The notes below the pieces were generated by a model. The model was not told the DNA's origin. It did not search any database and saw only the letters and a list, made by a program, of their open reading frames with translations. Both the position numbers and the translations under genes were made by a program. Source: Pseudoclavibacter sp. RFBB5 (GTDB taxonomy: Bacteria; Actinomycetota; Actinomycetes; Actinomycetales; Microbacteriaceae). Taken from it: DNA of 64,000 bases. Position 1 is the stretch's first letter. Each line of letters opens with the position of its first letter. The DNA lies in NCBI RefSeq assembly GCF_002931555.1, contig NZ_PSTZ01000007.1, positions 1 to 64,000 of the forward strand. The letters run 5' to 3'. Below are positions 39,361 through 47,309 of this stretch, in pieces.

Positions 39361-40869
39361 CTATTCGACGTAGTCGAGGGCGATGACGAGTTCGGCGCGC
39401 ACGCGCGCGTCGTCGAGGTCGAGACCGAGCAGCCCCCGCAGCTGATCGATGCCGCGGCGCACGCTGTTGCGGTGGATCCCGAGTTCGCGACCGGTCGCGT
39501 CCCAGTGCCCGTTGGCGTGCAGCCAGGCTCGGAGCAGCGCGAGCTTCGCATCCCGCGCGACGGCGTCGAGGGCGAGCAACGGTTCGAGGCGCCGGTCGGC
39601 GAGCGCCCGGCCTGAGGCTGTGCCGATGAAGGAGTGCACGGGGGCGAGGTCGGCGCCGACGCGCACCACTCCACCGTCTTCGCGCGCGCGACGCTCGAGG
39701 GCGCGGACTTCGGCGGCGGATGCGCGCAGCTGCTCGGGTGCGACGGGCCGCCCGACGACGAAGCTCCAGCCTTCGTCGACGAGGGATGAGAGTCGTCGTT
39801 CGGTGACGTCGAGGCGCGTGATGAGCGTCACGGTGGCGTGCTCGGCGGAGATCGTGACGAGCTTCGTGTCGAAGAGGCTCCGCCAGCGGTGCAGCTCGCT
39901 GGTGCCTTTCGCGGCGGATGGTGCGCAGGCGACGACGACCCGAAGCGTCCGGGCACGCGCATCACCGCCTGCGGCCTGCGCGAGCAGCTCGCGCCAGAGC
40001 TCGCCGTCCTGGCCGACGTTCGAGCGCGCGAAGACGTCACCTTCTTCGAGGAGCAGCGGCACGAGCAGCTGCCCGGGCGCGACGCTGCCGGAGGTGCGCT
40101 GTCGGGCGATGAGCTCGAGCATGCCGTGGGCCGTCGTGAGGAACGCGTGGGCTGTCGAGCCGGCCGGGGGAGCGGCCTCGACGAGCAGGGTGCCGAGGGA
40201 CGCGCCGCCAAGGCTGCGCAGCGGGTAGATGGCGTGTCCGCTCTTGGTCGGGTCGGCGGCCTCCGCGAGGGCGCCGAGCACGGGCGCCGGCGGCACCTGT
40301 CCCGCCCGGGCGCGCACGGTTCCGCCCTGGCCGACGACGGCGGCCCACGAGTGGAGGCGTTCGGCGAGGGCCGCTGCGACGGCGGTCTCCGGCTGGTCGG
40401 CGGATGCGGCGCGCAGGAGCCTGCGGGTGGCGTCGGCGAGCGTGCGCAGCGCATCCACTCGCCGCAGCTCGGTCATCTCGGCGAAGGTGCGGGTGACCGC
40501 GACGAACGGGGTGTCGCTCGGGATGCGGATGAGGGTGAGGGCGTGCGCCCGGCACGCGTCGACGAGCGCGGGGGGAACTTCGGTGAAGACGGGGTCGATG
40601 CCGAAGCCGATCGCCACGACGCCGACCCGGACGGCCCGCTCGATGTAGCGGGCCAGGCCGGCTTCGTCGAGGCCGCGCAGGCCCACGCCGGCGGTCAGCA
40701 GGAACTCTCCGCCGAGAAGGTACGGGGTCGGGTCGGGGAGGTCGCTCGAGGCGACCCAGCGGATGCTCGTGTCGAGGGACCCGTCGACGAGCGCCTCGAG
40801 GTGCAGCTCGGGGCGTGCGAGCAGCTGGGCGATGGTGACCTGGCCGTGCGGTGACGAGGGTGATGGCAT
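39361..40869 (-). CDS. PucR-family transcriptional regulator
   Basis: 502-residue PucR/CdaR-type activator. Residues 8-125 are the PucR N-terminal domain (TIAQLLARPELHLEALVDGSLDTSIRWVASSDLPDPTPYLLGGEFLLTAG), a GGDEF-like middle (about 300-420) follows, and the C-terminal HTH_30 is LLALDAVARDAKLALLRAWLHANGHWDATGRELGIHRNSVRRGIDQL. PucR proteins usually activate purine, amine or amino acid catabolic genes. ATG 40869 has GGGAGC upstream; a longer reading was rejected. It is divergent from the permease-monooxygenase-glutaminase cluster, which it very likely controls. Confidence 0.88.
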   Translation of the reverse strand: MPSPSSPHGQVTIAQLLARPELHLEALVDGSLDTSIRWVASSDLPDPTPYLLGGEFLLTAGVGLRGLDEAGLARYIERAVRVGVVAIGFGIDPVFTEVPPALVDACRAHALTLIRIPSDTPFVAVTRTFAEMTELRRVDALRTLADATRRLLRAASADQPETAVAAALAERLHSWAAVVGQGGTVRARAGQVPPAPVLGALAEAADPTKSGHAIYPLRSLGGASLGTLLVEAAPPAGSTAHAFLTTAHGMLELIARQRTSGSVAPGQLLVPLLLEEGDVFARSNVGQDGELWRELLAQAAGGDARARTLRVVVACAPSAAKGTSELHRWRSLFDTKLVTISAEHATVTLITRLDVTERRLSSLVDEGWSFVVGRPVAPEQLRASAAEVRALERRAREDGGVVRVGADLAPVHSFIGTASGRALADRRLEPLLALDAVARDAKLALLRAWLHANGHWDATGRELGIHRNSVRRGIDQLRGLLGLDLDDARVRAELVIALDYVE

Positions 40870-41003
40870 GCGAGCTCCCGTGCATTCTGTCGCATCTTCG
40901 CGACGAACCGAGCATATCGCCCGTGTCTGCGCTGCTCGGTGCGACCATACGATGGCCACGCTCAACAGAGCTGATCGATCCCTGATCAAGAACGGAACCG
41001 TCA
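40870..41003. promoter_or_regulatory. Divergent promoter region of PucR gene and APC permease
   Basis: 134 bp between the two starts. TACGAT at 40948-40953 is a possible plus-strand -10 box. TGATCGATCCCTGATCA at about 40973-40989 is an imperfect inverted repeat close to the permease start and a candidate regulator site. No clear -35 box. Confidence 0.4.
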
Positions 41004-42512
41004 ATGGCGACATCACCCACCACGACCGGCAGGTCCCGCACGCCGCTCGGCGCGCAGCTCCTGCGCCGCAAGCCGCTGGAGCAGCTCACCGACGAGTCGC
41101 TGACCGAGTCTGGCGAGGGCGGCCTGAAGCGCACGCTCGGCATGTGGCAGCTGACGATGATCAGCGTCGGGGCGACGCTCGGCACGGGTATCTTCGTGAT
41201 CCTCGGCACCGCGGTCCCGCTAGCGGGCCCCGCCGTCTGGATCGCGTTCGCGGTCGCCGGTCTCGCGGCGCTCCTCTCCGCCCTCTCCTACGCCGAGATG
41301 GCGAGTTCCGTTCCCGTGTCTGGCTCGAGCTACTCCTACTCGTACGCGACGATGGGCGAGGGAGTCGCCTGGGTGTGCGGCTGGTGTCTCGTGCTCGAGT
41401 ACGGCGTGTCCGTCGCGGCCGTCGCGGTCGGCGCTGGCCAGTACGTCAACGAGACCCTCGGTGTCTTCGGCCTCGCCCTGCCGCCGGCCCTCGCGAACCC
41501 GATCGGCCTCGACGGCGGCTTCTTCAACCTGCCGGCCGCGGCCCTCGTGATCGTCGCGATGCTGCTGCTCGTGCGCGGCGCGAAGGAGAGCGCCTGGGTG
41601 AACACGGTCATGGTCGCCATCAAGGTCATCGTGCTGCTCATCTTCGTGTTCATCGCCTTCACGGCGTTCACGACGCAGAACTTCGAGCCGCTCGCCCCCA
41701 TGGGCGCCGCCGGTGTCGCGGCCGCCTCGAGCCGCCTCTTCTTCTCGTACATCGGCTTCGACGCCGCCTCCACGGCGGGTGACGAGGCGAAGAACCCGCA
41801 GAAGGACCTGCCGCGCGCCATCATCCTGTCGATGATCATCGTCACGGTCGTCTACATCCTCGTCGCGGTCGCCGCCATCGGCGCGCTCCCGTGGACCGAG
41901 TTCAACGACGGGGAGGCCGCGTTCGTGCGCATCCTCACCGACATCACGGGCCAGCCGGCGCTCGCCCTCATGTTCTCGGTGGGTGCCGTCATCGCCATCG
42001 CGAGCGTCGTGCTGACCGTCTACTACGGGCAGACGCGCATCCTGTTCCGCATGTCGCGCGACGGCATGGTGCCGAAGATCTTCGGCCGCGTGCGCCCCTC
42101 GACCGGCACCCCGGTCGCCGGCACGGTCATCGTCGGGACGATCATCGCGATCGTGGCCGCTTTCATCCCGCTCGGCGAGCTGGCGGATGCGACGAGCATC
42201 GGCACCCTGTTCGCGTTCGCGCTCGTGAACCTCTCGGTCATCTACCTGCGCCGGGCACGCCCCGAGCTGCCACGCAGCTACAAGGTGCCGTTCTTCCCCG
42301 TCGTTCCCATCCTCGGCATCGTCATGTGCCTCGGCCTCATGGTCACCCTGGGCGGCACCACGTGGATGGTGTTCGGTCTGTGGATGGTCGTGGGCGTCGC
42401 CCTGTACTTCGCGTACGGTCGGAAGCACTCCATCGTCGGCGCCATGAGCGAGAACGACTACGTCAACGCGGCAACGGCCGCGACCCCCGTCATCATGAAG
42501 GAGCACAAGTGA
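41004..42512 (+). CDS. APC-superfamily amino acid permease (CAT-like)
   Basis: 502-residue transporter with about 12 transmembrane helices, of the YfnA/cationic amino acid transporter branch. Landmarks are the broken first helix MISVGATLGTGIFVILGTAVPLAGPAV, SALSYAEMASSVPVSGSSYSYSYATMGEG, FFSYIGFDAASTAGDEAKNPQKDLPRAI, and MSRDGMVPKIFGRVRPSTGTPVAG, all family signatures. A 40-residue cytosolic N-tail precedes helix 1. The likely cargo is a basic amino acid, consistent with the next gene, a lysine- or arginine-type 2-monooxygenase, with which it overlaps by GTGA. Proton-driven import presumed. Confidence 0.9.
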   Translation: MATSPTTTGRSRTPLGAQLLRRKPLEQLTDESLTESGEGGLKRTLGMWQLTMISVGATLGTGIFVILGTAVPLAGPAVWIAFAVAGLAALLSALSYAEMASSVPVSGSSYSYSYATMGEGVAWVCGWCLVLEYGVSVAAVAVGAGQYVNETLGVFGLALPPALANPIGLDGGFFNLPAAALVIVAMLLLVRGAKESAWVNTVMVAIKVIVLLIFVFIAFTAFTTQNFEPLAPMGAAGVAAASSRLFFSYIGFDAASTAGDEAKNPQKDLPRAIILSMIIVTVVYILVAVAAIGALPWTEFNDGEAAFVRILTDITGQPALALMFSVGAVIAIASVVLTVYYGQTRILFRMSRDGMVPKIFGRVRPSTGTPVAGTVIVGTIIAIVAAFIPLGELADATSIGTLFAFALVNLSVIYLRRARPELPRSYKVPFFPVVPILGIVMCLGLMVTLGGTTWMVFGLWMVVGVALYFAYGRKHSIVGAMSENDYVNAATAATPVIMKEHK

Positions 42513-44221
42513 CCATCGCGACCCCGATGCCGAGCGGCCCCCAGCGCGCTGAAGGCGCATCCACGCCGCAGGACCCGCAGCCGGTGACCATGCTCAACCC
42601 GGACTTCCCGTTCAGCTACGACGAGTTCCTCGCGCACCCGGCTGGCCTCGGCTCGGTGCCGGAGCACCGCCACGGCACCGAGGTGGCCGTGGTCGGCGCC
42701 GGAGTCGCAGGTGTCGTCGCCGCGTACGAGCTCATGAAGATGGGGCTCAAGCCCGTCATCTTCGAGGCTGACAGCATCGGTGGGCGCCTGAAGACGCGCT
42801 CGTTCGACGCCGCTCCGAGCGTCATCGCCGACCTGGGTGGGATGCGCTTCCCCGAGTCGGGGCGCGCGTTCTACCACTACGTCGATCTGCTCGGGCTCGA
42901 GACGCAGGCGTTCCCCAACCCGCTCGCGGAGGTGACCCCGTCGACCGTCATCGAGCTCGCCGGGAGGTCGTTCTACGCGGAGACTCCCGCCGATCTGCCC
43001 CCGTTCTTCACGGAGGTGGCGGAGGCGTGGAAGCGCGCGCTGACGGAGGAGGCTGACCTGGTTCGCATCCAGGACGCCATCCGGGCGCGTGACACCGAGA
43101 CCCTGAAGGCCGCCTGGAACGAGCTGGTGGGGAAGTTCGACAACCGCTCGTTCTACGGTTTCGTGGCAGAGAGCGCGGCCTTCAGGGATCTCAGCTTCGA
43201 GCACATCGAGGCCTTCGGGCAGGTGGGCTTCGGCACGGGTGGATGGGACACCGACTTCGGCAACTCGATCCTCGAGATCCTGCGGGTCGTGTTCACGAAC
43301 GCCGACGACGCGCACCGCCGCATCGTGGGTGGTGCGCAGAAGCTGCCCGTCGACCTCTGGCACCACGAGCCGACCGAGCTCGAGCACTGGCCGGAGGGTA
43401 CGAGCCTCGCGAGCCTTCACGGCGGCGTGCCGCGCGGCGCGGTCGCCGCGATCAGGCGCGGCGCGAACGGCGGGGTCAGCATCACGGAGAAGTGGGGGCG
43501 CACCCAGGAGTTCGCGTCCGCCATCGTGACGTGCCAGTCGTGGCTGCTCTCGGCCCGCATCGACACCGACGAGGCGCTGTTCACGCCGGAGATGTGGACG
43601 GCCATCGAGAAGAGCCACTACATGCTCTCGTCGAAGACGTTTGTCATGGTCGACCGCCCGTTCTGGCGCGACCTCGACCCGGCGACGGGCAAGCCCGTCA
43701 TGAGCATGACCCTCACCGACCGTCTGCCCCGCGCCACCTATCTGATCGACGAGGGGCCAGACAAGCCGGCGGTCATCCTGCTCTCCTACACGTGGAACGA
43801 CGACGCCCTCAAGTGGCTGGCCCTCGACGCGTCGGAGCGCACGCGGCTCATGCTGCACTCACTCGACAAGATCTACCCAGGGCTCGATATCGGCGCGCAC
43901 ATCGTGGGCGAGCCGATCACCGTGTCGTGGGAGGCCGACCCCAACTACATGGGCGCCTTCAAGAACAACCTGCCAGGCCACTACCGGTACCAGGAGCGCC
44001 TCTTCGGGCACTTCGTGCAGGACGAGCTCGCCGCCGAGCAGCGAGGCATCTTCCTCGCCGGCGACGACATCTCCTTCACGGCGGGCTGGGCGGAGGGCGC
44101 CGTCACGACGGCACTCAACGCCGTGTGGGGCGTCGCGAAGCACCTGGGCGGCGCATCCGCTGCCGAGAACCCTGGACCGGGGGACGTGTGGGCGGAGCTT
44201 GCTCCGGTGCGCCTCGACTAG
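42509..44221 (+). CDS. DavB-like L-amino-acid 2-monooxygenase (FAD)
   Basis: 570-residue flavin amine-oxidase-fold enzyme. The FAD motif EVAVVGAGVAGVVAAYELMKMGLKPVIFEA is at about residues 55-84, then DLGGMRFPESGRAFYHYVDLLGLET, VGFGTGGWDTDFGNSILEI, the KTFVMVDRPFW strand, NLPGHYRYQERLFGHF and the C-terminal IFLAGDDISFTAGWAEGAV. The order and wording follow lysine 2-monooxygenase (DavB) and related arginine/tryptophan 2-monooxygenases, which oxidatively decarboxylate an L-amino acid to the carboxamide with one carbon less. No DavA-type nitrilase amidase is nearby; two glutaminases follow instead. GTG 42509 has AAGGAG 5 bases upstream and overlaps the permease stop. Lysine or arginine is the likely substrate; this is inference. 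Confidence 0.87.
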   Translation: MTIATPMPSGPQRAEGASTPQDPQPVTMLNPDFPFSYDEFLAHPAGLGSVPEHRHGTEVAVVGAGVAGVVAAYELMKMGLKPVIFEADSIGGRLKTRSFDAAPSVIADLGGMRFPESGRAFYHYVDLLGLETQAFPNPLAEVTPSTVIELAGRSFYAETPADLPPFFTEVAEAWKRALTEEADLVRIQDAIRARDTETLKAAWNELVGKFDNRSFYGFVAESAAFRDLSFEHIEAFGQVGFGTGGWDTDFGNSILEILRVVFTNADDAHRRIVGGAQKLPVDLWHHEPTELEHWPEGTSLASLHGGVPRGAVAAIRRGANGGVSITEKWGRTQEFASAIVTCQSWLLSARIDTDEALFTPEMWTAIEKSHYMLSSKTFVMVDRPFWRDLDPATGKPVMSMTLTDRLPRATYLIDEGPDKPAVILLSYTWNDDALKWLALDASERTRLMLHSLDKIYPGLDIGAHIVGEPITVSWEADPNYMGAFKNNLPGHYRYQERLFGHFVQDELAAEQRGIFLAGDDISFTAGWAEGAVTTALNAVWGVAKHLGGASAAENPGPGDVWAELAPVRLD

Positions 44222-44224
44222 CCT
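44219..44224 (+). promoter_or_regulatory. -10 box built from the preceding TAG stop
   Basis: TAGCCT begins with the stop codon of the monooxygenase gene and ends 6 bases before GTG 44231 of the first glutaminase. No ribosome site is present, so a leaderless internal promoter is likely. Confidence 0.45.
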
Positions 44225-44230
44225 TCCCGT

Positions 44231-45277
44231 GTGACTGACACTGGGAACGGCTCCATAGACGCAACGCACATGTTCGGCGACGAGCCGGAGATGGTGCACT
44301 CGAGCCGCTCGGCGATCTCGACGGGCCAGCTGCCCGACTCCGACGACGTGAAGACGGCGATCGACGAGACGTACGAGCAGTTCTCGTCGGTCGACGACGG
44401 CGAGGTGCCCGACTACATTCCTGCGCTGGCGGATGCGGATCCTGACCTGTTCGGGATCTGCATCGTCTCGACGGAGGGGCAGAGCTACAGTCGCGGCGAC
44501 GCGGAGCTGCTCTTCACGATCCAGTCGATCTCGAAGGCGTTCGTGTTCGCGCTCGTGCGCGAGGAGGTCGGGCACACGAAGGCGCGCGAGCTGGTGGGCG
44601 TCAACAACACGGGCCTGCCGTTCGATTCGGTCATGGCGATCGAGCTCAACGGCGGCCGCACCATGAACCCGCTGGTCAACGCGGGCGCGCTCGCGACCTC
44701 GGCGCTCGCGCCGGGGGAGACGTGGGAGGAGAAGTGGGACTTCATCCTCCGCGGCCTCTCCGGCTTCGCGGGGCGTGACCTCGAGATCGACGAGGACGCG
44801 TTCGAATCGGAGCGCAAGAACAACATCCGCAACCAGGGCATCGCGCGCCTGCTGCAGAGCTACGGGCACATCACGCTCGACCCGCACGAGGTGACGGAGC
44901 TGTACACGCGGCAGTGCGCGCTGCTCGTCACCACGGAGGACCTCGCCGTCATGGGGGCGACGCTCGCCGACGGCGGCAGGAACCCGAAGACGGGCGAGCA
45001 GGTCATCGGGCAGGGCGCATCCAGGGACGCGCTCGCCGTCATGGCCGCGAACGGGCTCTACGAGGCGAGCGGCGAGTGGCTGTACGAGATCGGGATGCCC
45101 GCAAAGAGCGGTGTCTCGGGCGGTCTCGTGACGATCGCCCCCGGCAAGGGCGGGTTCGCGAGCTACTCGCCGCGCCTCGACGACGCCGGCAACAGCGTGC
45201 GCGGCATCAAGGCGGCCAGGCACCTGTCGAACGAGCTCGGCATGAACCTCTTCGCGTCAGGCACCGTTCAAGACTAG
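44231..45277 (+). CDS. Glutaminase A family protein, copy 1
   Basis: 348-residue GlsA-type serine-dependent beta-lactamase-fold glutaminase. The nucleophile motif is FTIQSISKAF (SxxK, Ser about 101), with GVNNTGLPFDSVMAIELNGGRTMNPLVNAGALAT, a SYGHITLDPHEVTELYTRQCALLVT block and the KSGVSGGLVTIAPGKGGFASYSP loop closing the active site. Length is some 40 residues above E. coli YbaS, mainly N-terminal. It hydrolyses a carboxamide, glutamine in the known family; here it may hydrolyse the amide made by the upstream monooxygenase. GTG 44231 lacks a ribosome site and has a TAGCCT -10 box 6 bases upstream. Confidence 0.9.
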   Translation: MTDTGNGSIDATHMFGDEPEMVHSSRSAISTGQLPDSDDVKTAIDETYEQFSSVDDGEVPDYIPALADADPDLFGICIVSTEGQSYSRGDAELLFTIQSISKAFVFALVREEVGHTKARELVGVNNTGLPFDSVMAIELNGGRTMNPLVNAGALATSALAPGETWEEKWDFILRGLSGFAGRDLEIDEDAFESERKNNIRNQGIARLLQSYGHITLDPHEVTELYTRQCALLVTTEDLAVMGATLADGGRNPKTGEQVIGQGASRDALAVMAANGLYEASGEWLYEIGMPAKSGVSGGLVTIAPGKGGFASYSPRLDDAGNSVRGIKAARHLSNELGMNLFASGTVQD

Positions 45278-45280
45278 ATT
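45275..45280 (+). promoter_or_regulatory. Second stop-codon-embedded -10 box
   Basis: TAGATT starts with the TAG stop of glutaminase copy 1 and ends 7 bases before GTG 45288 of copy 2, which has no clear ribosome site. Confidence 0.45.
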
Positions 45281-45287
45281 CGGGGTC

Positions 45288-46334
45288 GTGACGACTCTCC
45301 CCGAACAGACACTCCTGCCGGAACACCCGACCGCGTTCCCCAGCGAGCCGGACCTCGTGCATCCAGACACCCGCGTGGTGTCGACCGGCAGTCTGCCGGA
45401 TGCCGAGCATGTGCGGGAGATGCTCTCCGAGACGTATGAGCGGTACCGCCACGTGCAGGACGGCGCCGTCGCCGACTACATCCCTGCGCTCGCGGAGGCC
45501 GACTCGTCCTGGTTCGGGCTGAGCCTCACCTCGGCGACGGGGCACCGATTCTCGTTCGGGGACGCGCAGCTCAAGTTCTCGATCCAGTCGATCTCGAAGG
45601 CGTTCGTCTACGCGCTGGTCGTGCAGGAGCTGGGGCATGAGGAGGTGCGCGAGCGCATCGGCGTCAACAACACGGGGCTGCCGTTCAACTCGGTCATGGC
45701 GATCGAGCTCAACGGCGGACGCACCATGAACCCGCTCGTCAACGCGGGGGCGATCGCGACGACGTCGCTCGTGCCCGGGAAGACGTGGGATGAGAAGTGG
45801 GACTTCATCCACGCGGGGCTGTCGAACTTCGTCGGCCACCCGCTCGAGATCGACGAGCGCGTCTACGAGTCGGAGATGCAGACCAACACGCGCAACCGCA
45901 GCATCGCGAGGCTGCTCGAGAGCTACGGGCACATCTCGCTCGACCCGACGCAGGTGACCGAGCTGTACACGCGGCAGTGCTCGCTGCTCGTGACCGCCGA
46001 GGACCTCGCGACGATGGGAGCGACGCTCGCCGACGGCGGCGACTGCCCGATCTCCGGCGTCGATGTCGTCGATCCGTCGGTGAGCCGCGACGTGCTGTCG
46101 GTGATGGCGACGAACGGCATGTACGAGGCGAGCGGCGACTGGCTGTTCGAGGTGGGCATGCCGGGCAAGAGCGGCGTCTCGGGCGGCATCGTCACGATCG
46201 CGCCCGGCAAGGGGTCGCTCGCGACCTTCTCACCGCCACTGGATGCGGCCGGCAACAGCGTGCGCGGCATCCGCGCGACCAGGCACCTCTCGAACAAGCT
46301 CGGCCTGAACATGTTCGCGTCGACCGTGCAGTAG
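45288..46334 (+). CDS. Glutaminase A family protein, copy 2
   Basis: 348-residue tandem paralogue of the preceding gene, equal in length and colinear. The SxxK motif is FSIQSISKAF, followed by the nearly identical GVNNTGLPFNSVMAIELNGGRTMNPLVNAGAIAT and KSGVSGGIVTIAPGKGSLATFSP. The N-terminal 60 residues and the region around residue 250 (DGGDCPISGVDVVDPSVSRD versus DGGRNPKTGEQVIGQGASRD in copy 1) differ most, so the two copies may have different amide substrates. Translation starts at GTG 45288 without a ribosome site. Both belong to the cluster behind the PucR regulator. Confidence 0.9.
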   Translation: MTTLPEQTLLPEHPTAFPSEPDLVHPDTRVVSTGSLPDAEHVREMLSETYERYRHVQDGAVADYIPALAEADSSWFGLSLTSATGHRFSFGDAQLKFSIQSISKAFVYALVVQELGHEEVRERIGVNNTGLPFNSVMAIELNGGRTMNPLVNAGAIATTSLVPGKTWDEKWDFIHAGLSNFVGHPLEIDERVYESEMQTNTRNRSIARLLESYGHISLDPTQVTELYTRQCSLLVTAEDLATMGATLADGGDCPISGVDVVDPSVSRDVLSVMATNGMYEASGDWLFEVGMPGKSGVSGGIVTIAPGKGSLATFSPPLDAAGNSVRGIRATRHLSNKLGLNMFASTVQ

Positions 46335-46344
46335 GCGCGGGTGC

Positions 46345-46527
46345 TCAGTCGTTGCGGTCGCGCCGCAGTGACGGAGCGAAGATGACGACGATCAGCAGCA
46401 TCGCGCCGGCGGTGAGCCACGGGCCGAACTGGCTCGGGTCTCCCGCGATCACCACGACGGAGCCGATGAGGAGGAGGCTGGCGGCGATGACCATAGTCAA
46501 TGCGAACGGTCTCGGGTATCGGTTCAC
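46345..46527 (-). CDS. Small two-helix membrane protein
   Basis: 60-residue protein with two hydrophobic segments (about residues 9-28 and 34-52) and a basic C-terminus SLRRDRND. The GTG start at 46527 is preceded at 6 bases by TAGGCT (minus strand 46539-46534), the leaderless pattern. Convergent with glutaminase copy 2. No family recognised. Confidence 0.5.
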   Translation of the reverse strand: MNRYPRPFALTMVIAASLLLIGSVVVIAGDPSQFGPWLTAGAMLLIVVIFAPSLRRDRND

Positions 46528-46772
46528 GCCGAAAGCCTACGCGGCTCCCGCTATCGGATGTCCGATCGTCGGGGGCCTCTGAATCCTAGGGGCGTTCTCT
46601 CGCTGCCTGAGTTCCCAACCTCTGAGCCTGACTCGGCGATTGAAAACACAGGCGGTGATCGCGGCTGCGTGGCCGCTTTCTCGGAGTTCCGAGGCTGGCG
46701 CACCTATGTGGACTCGCTGGCGCCCGGCAGGGGCTGGGTGTCTCTGGCCGGTGCTACATTCGGGCGCGGGGG

Positions 46773-47288
46773 ATGGGGGTCTTCATGGGGGTTCGTGGGT
46801 TGCTTTTTCGGCCGGCTCTTGCCTGGTACGCGTCGAGTCTCGGAGCGCAGCTGCTGGCGTTTGTGGTGACGTTCGCGGTGTCGGTGCTGTGGGGCGTGTG
46901 GGGGACGACACCGGAGGAGGGGATCCGCCCGGTCGCTGGTGGCGAGTTCCTGCTGCCGGTGCTTGCGGTGATCTTCGCGGAGGCTGCCGCGTGGGTGGTC
47001 GGCGGGGCCAGGGACGCGCGCTGGGCGGTCGTGTTCGCGGCCGTCGGCTCACTGGTGAGCTCTGTGGTCGTGGCGGTGGGGATGTTCGTGGCCGAGTTCG
47101 GTGTGACGCTCGAGGTGCTGAGCGTGCCGGCGACGAGTGCGCTCGCGTGGGTGTGGCTCTGCGTCCCGCTGTGGTGCGCGGTGACGGCGCTCAGCGTGGA
47201 AGCCCTAGTCGGTTTCGGCTGGCTGTCGCGGCCGAGCTACGTCGGCTTCCTGCCGCGGCTCCGCAAGCGTGCGGAGGCGACAGCGTAG
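46773..47288 (+). CDS. Hypothetical four-helix membrane protein
   Basis: 171-residue membrane protein with about four helices (roughly residues 15-45, 58-78, 83-108 and 118-145) and a basic tail LRKRAEATA. ATG 46773 and ATG 46785 are both possible; the second has a GGGGG run upstream. Codon use is host-like but the protein matches no family I know. Converges on the MFS gene. Confidence 0.6.
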   Translation: MGVFMGVRGLLFRPALAWYASSLGAQLLAFVVTFAVSVLWGVWGTTPEEGIRPVAGGEFLLPVLAVIFAEAAAWVVGGARDARWAVVFAAVGSLVSSVVVAVGMFVAEFGVTLEVLSVPATSALAWVWLCVPLWCAVTALSVEALVGFGWLSRPSYVGFLPRLRKRAEATA

Positions 47289-47309
47289 CGAGGCAGGCCG
47301 CTGGCCCGG

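Noticed and set aside
42509-44221. Tryptophan 2-monooxygenase for auxin synthesis (iaaM)
   Set aside because: Sequence blocks follow DavB more closely and no indoleacetamide hydrolase is present.
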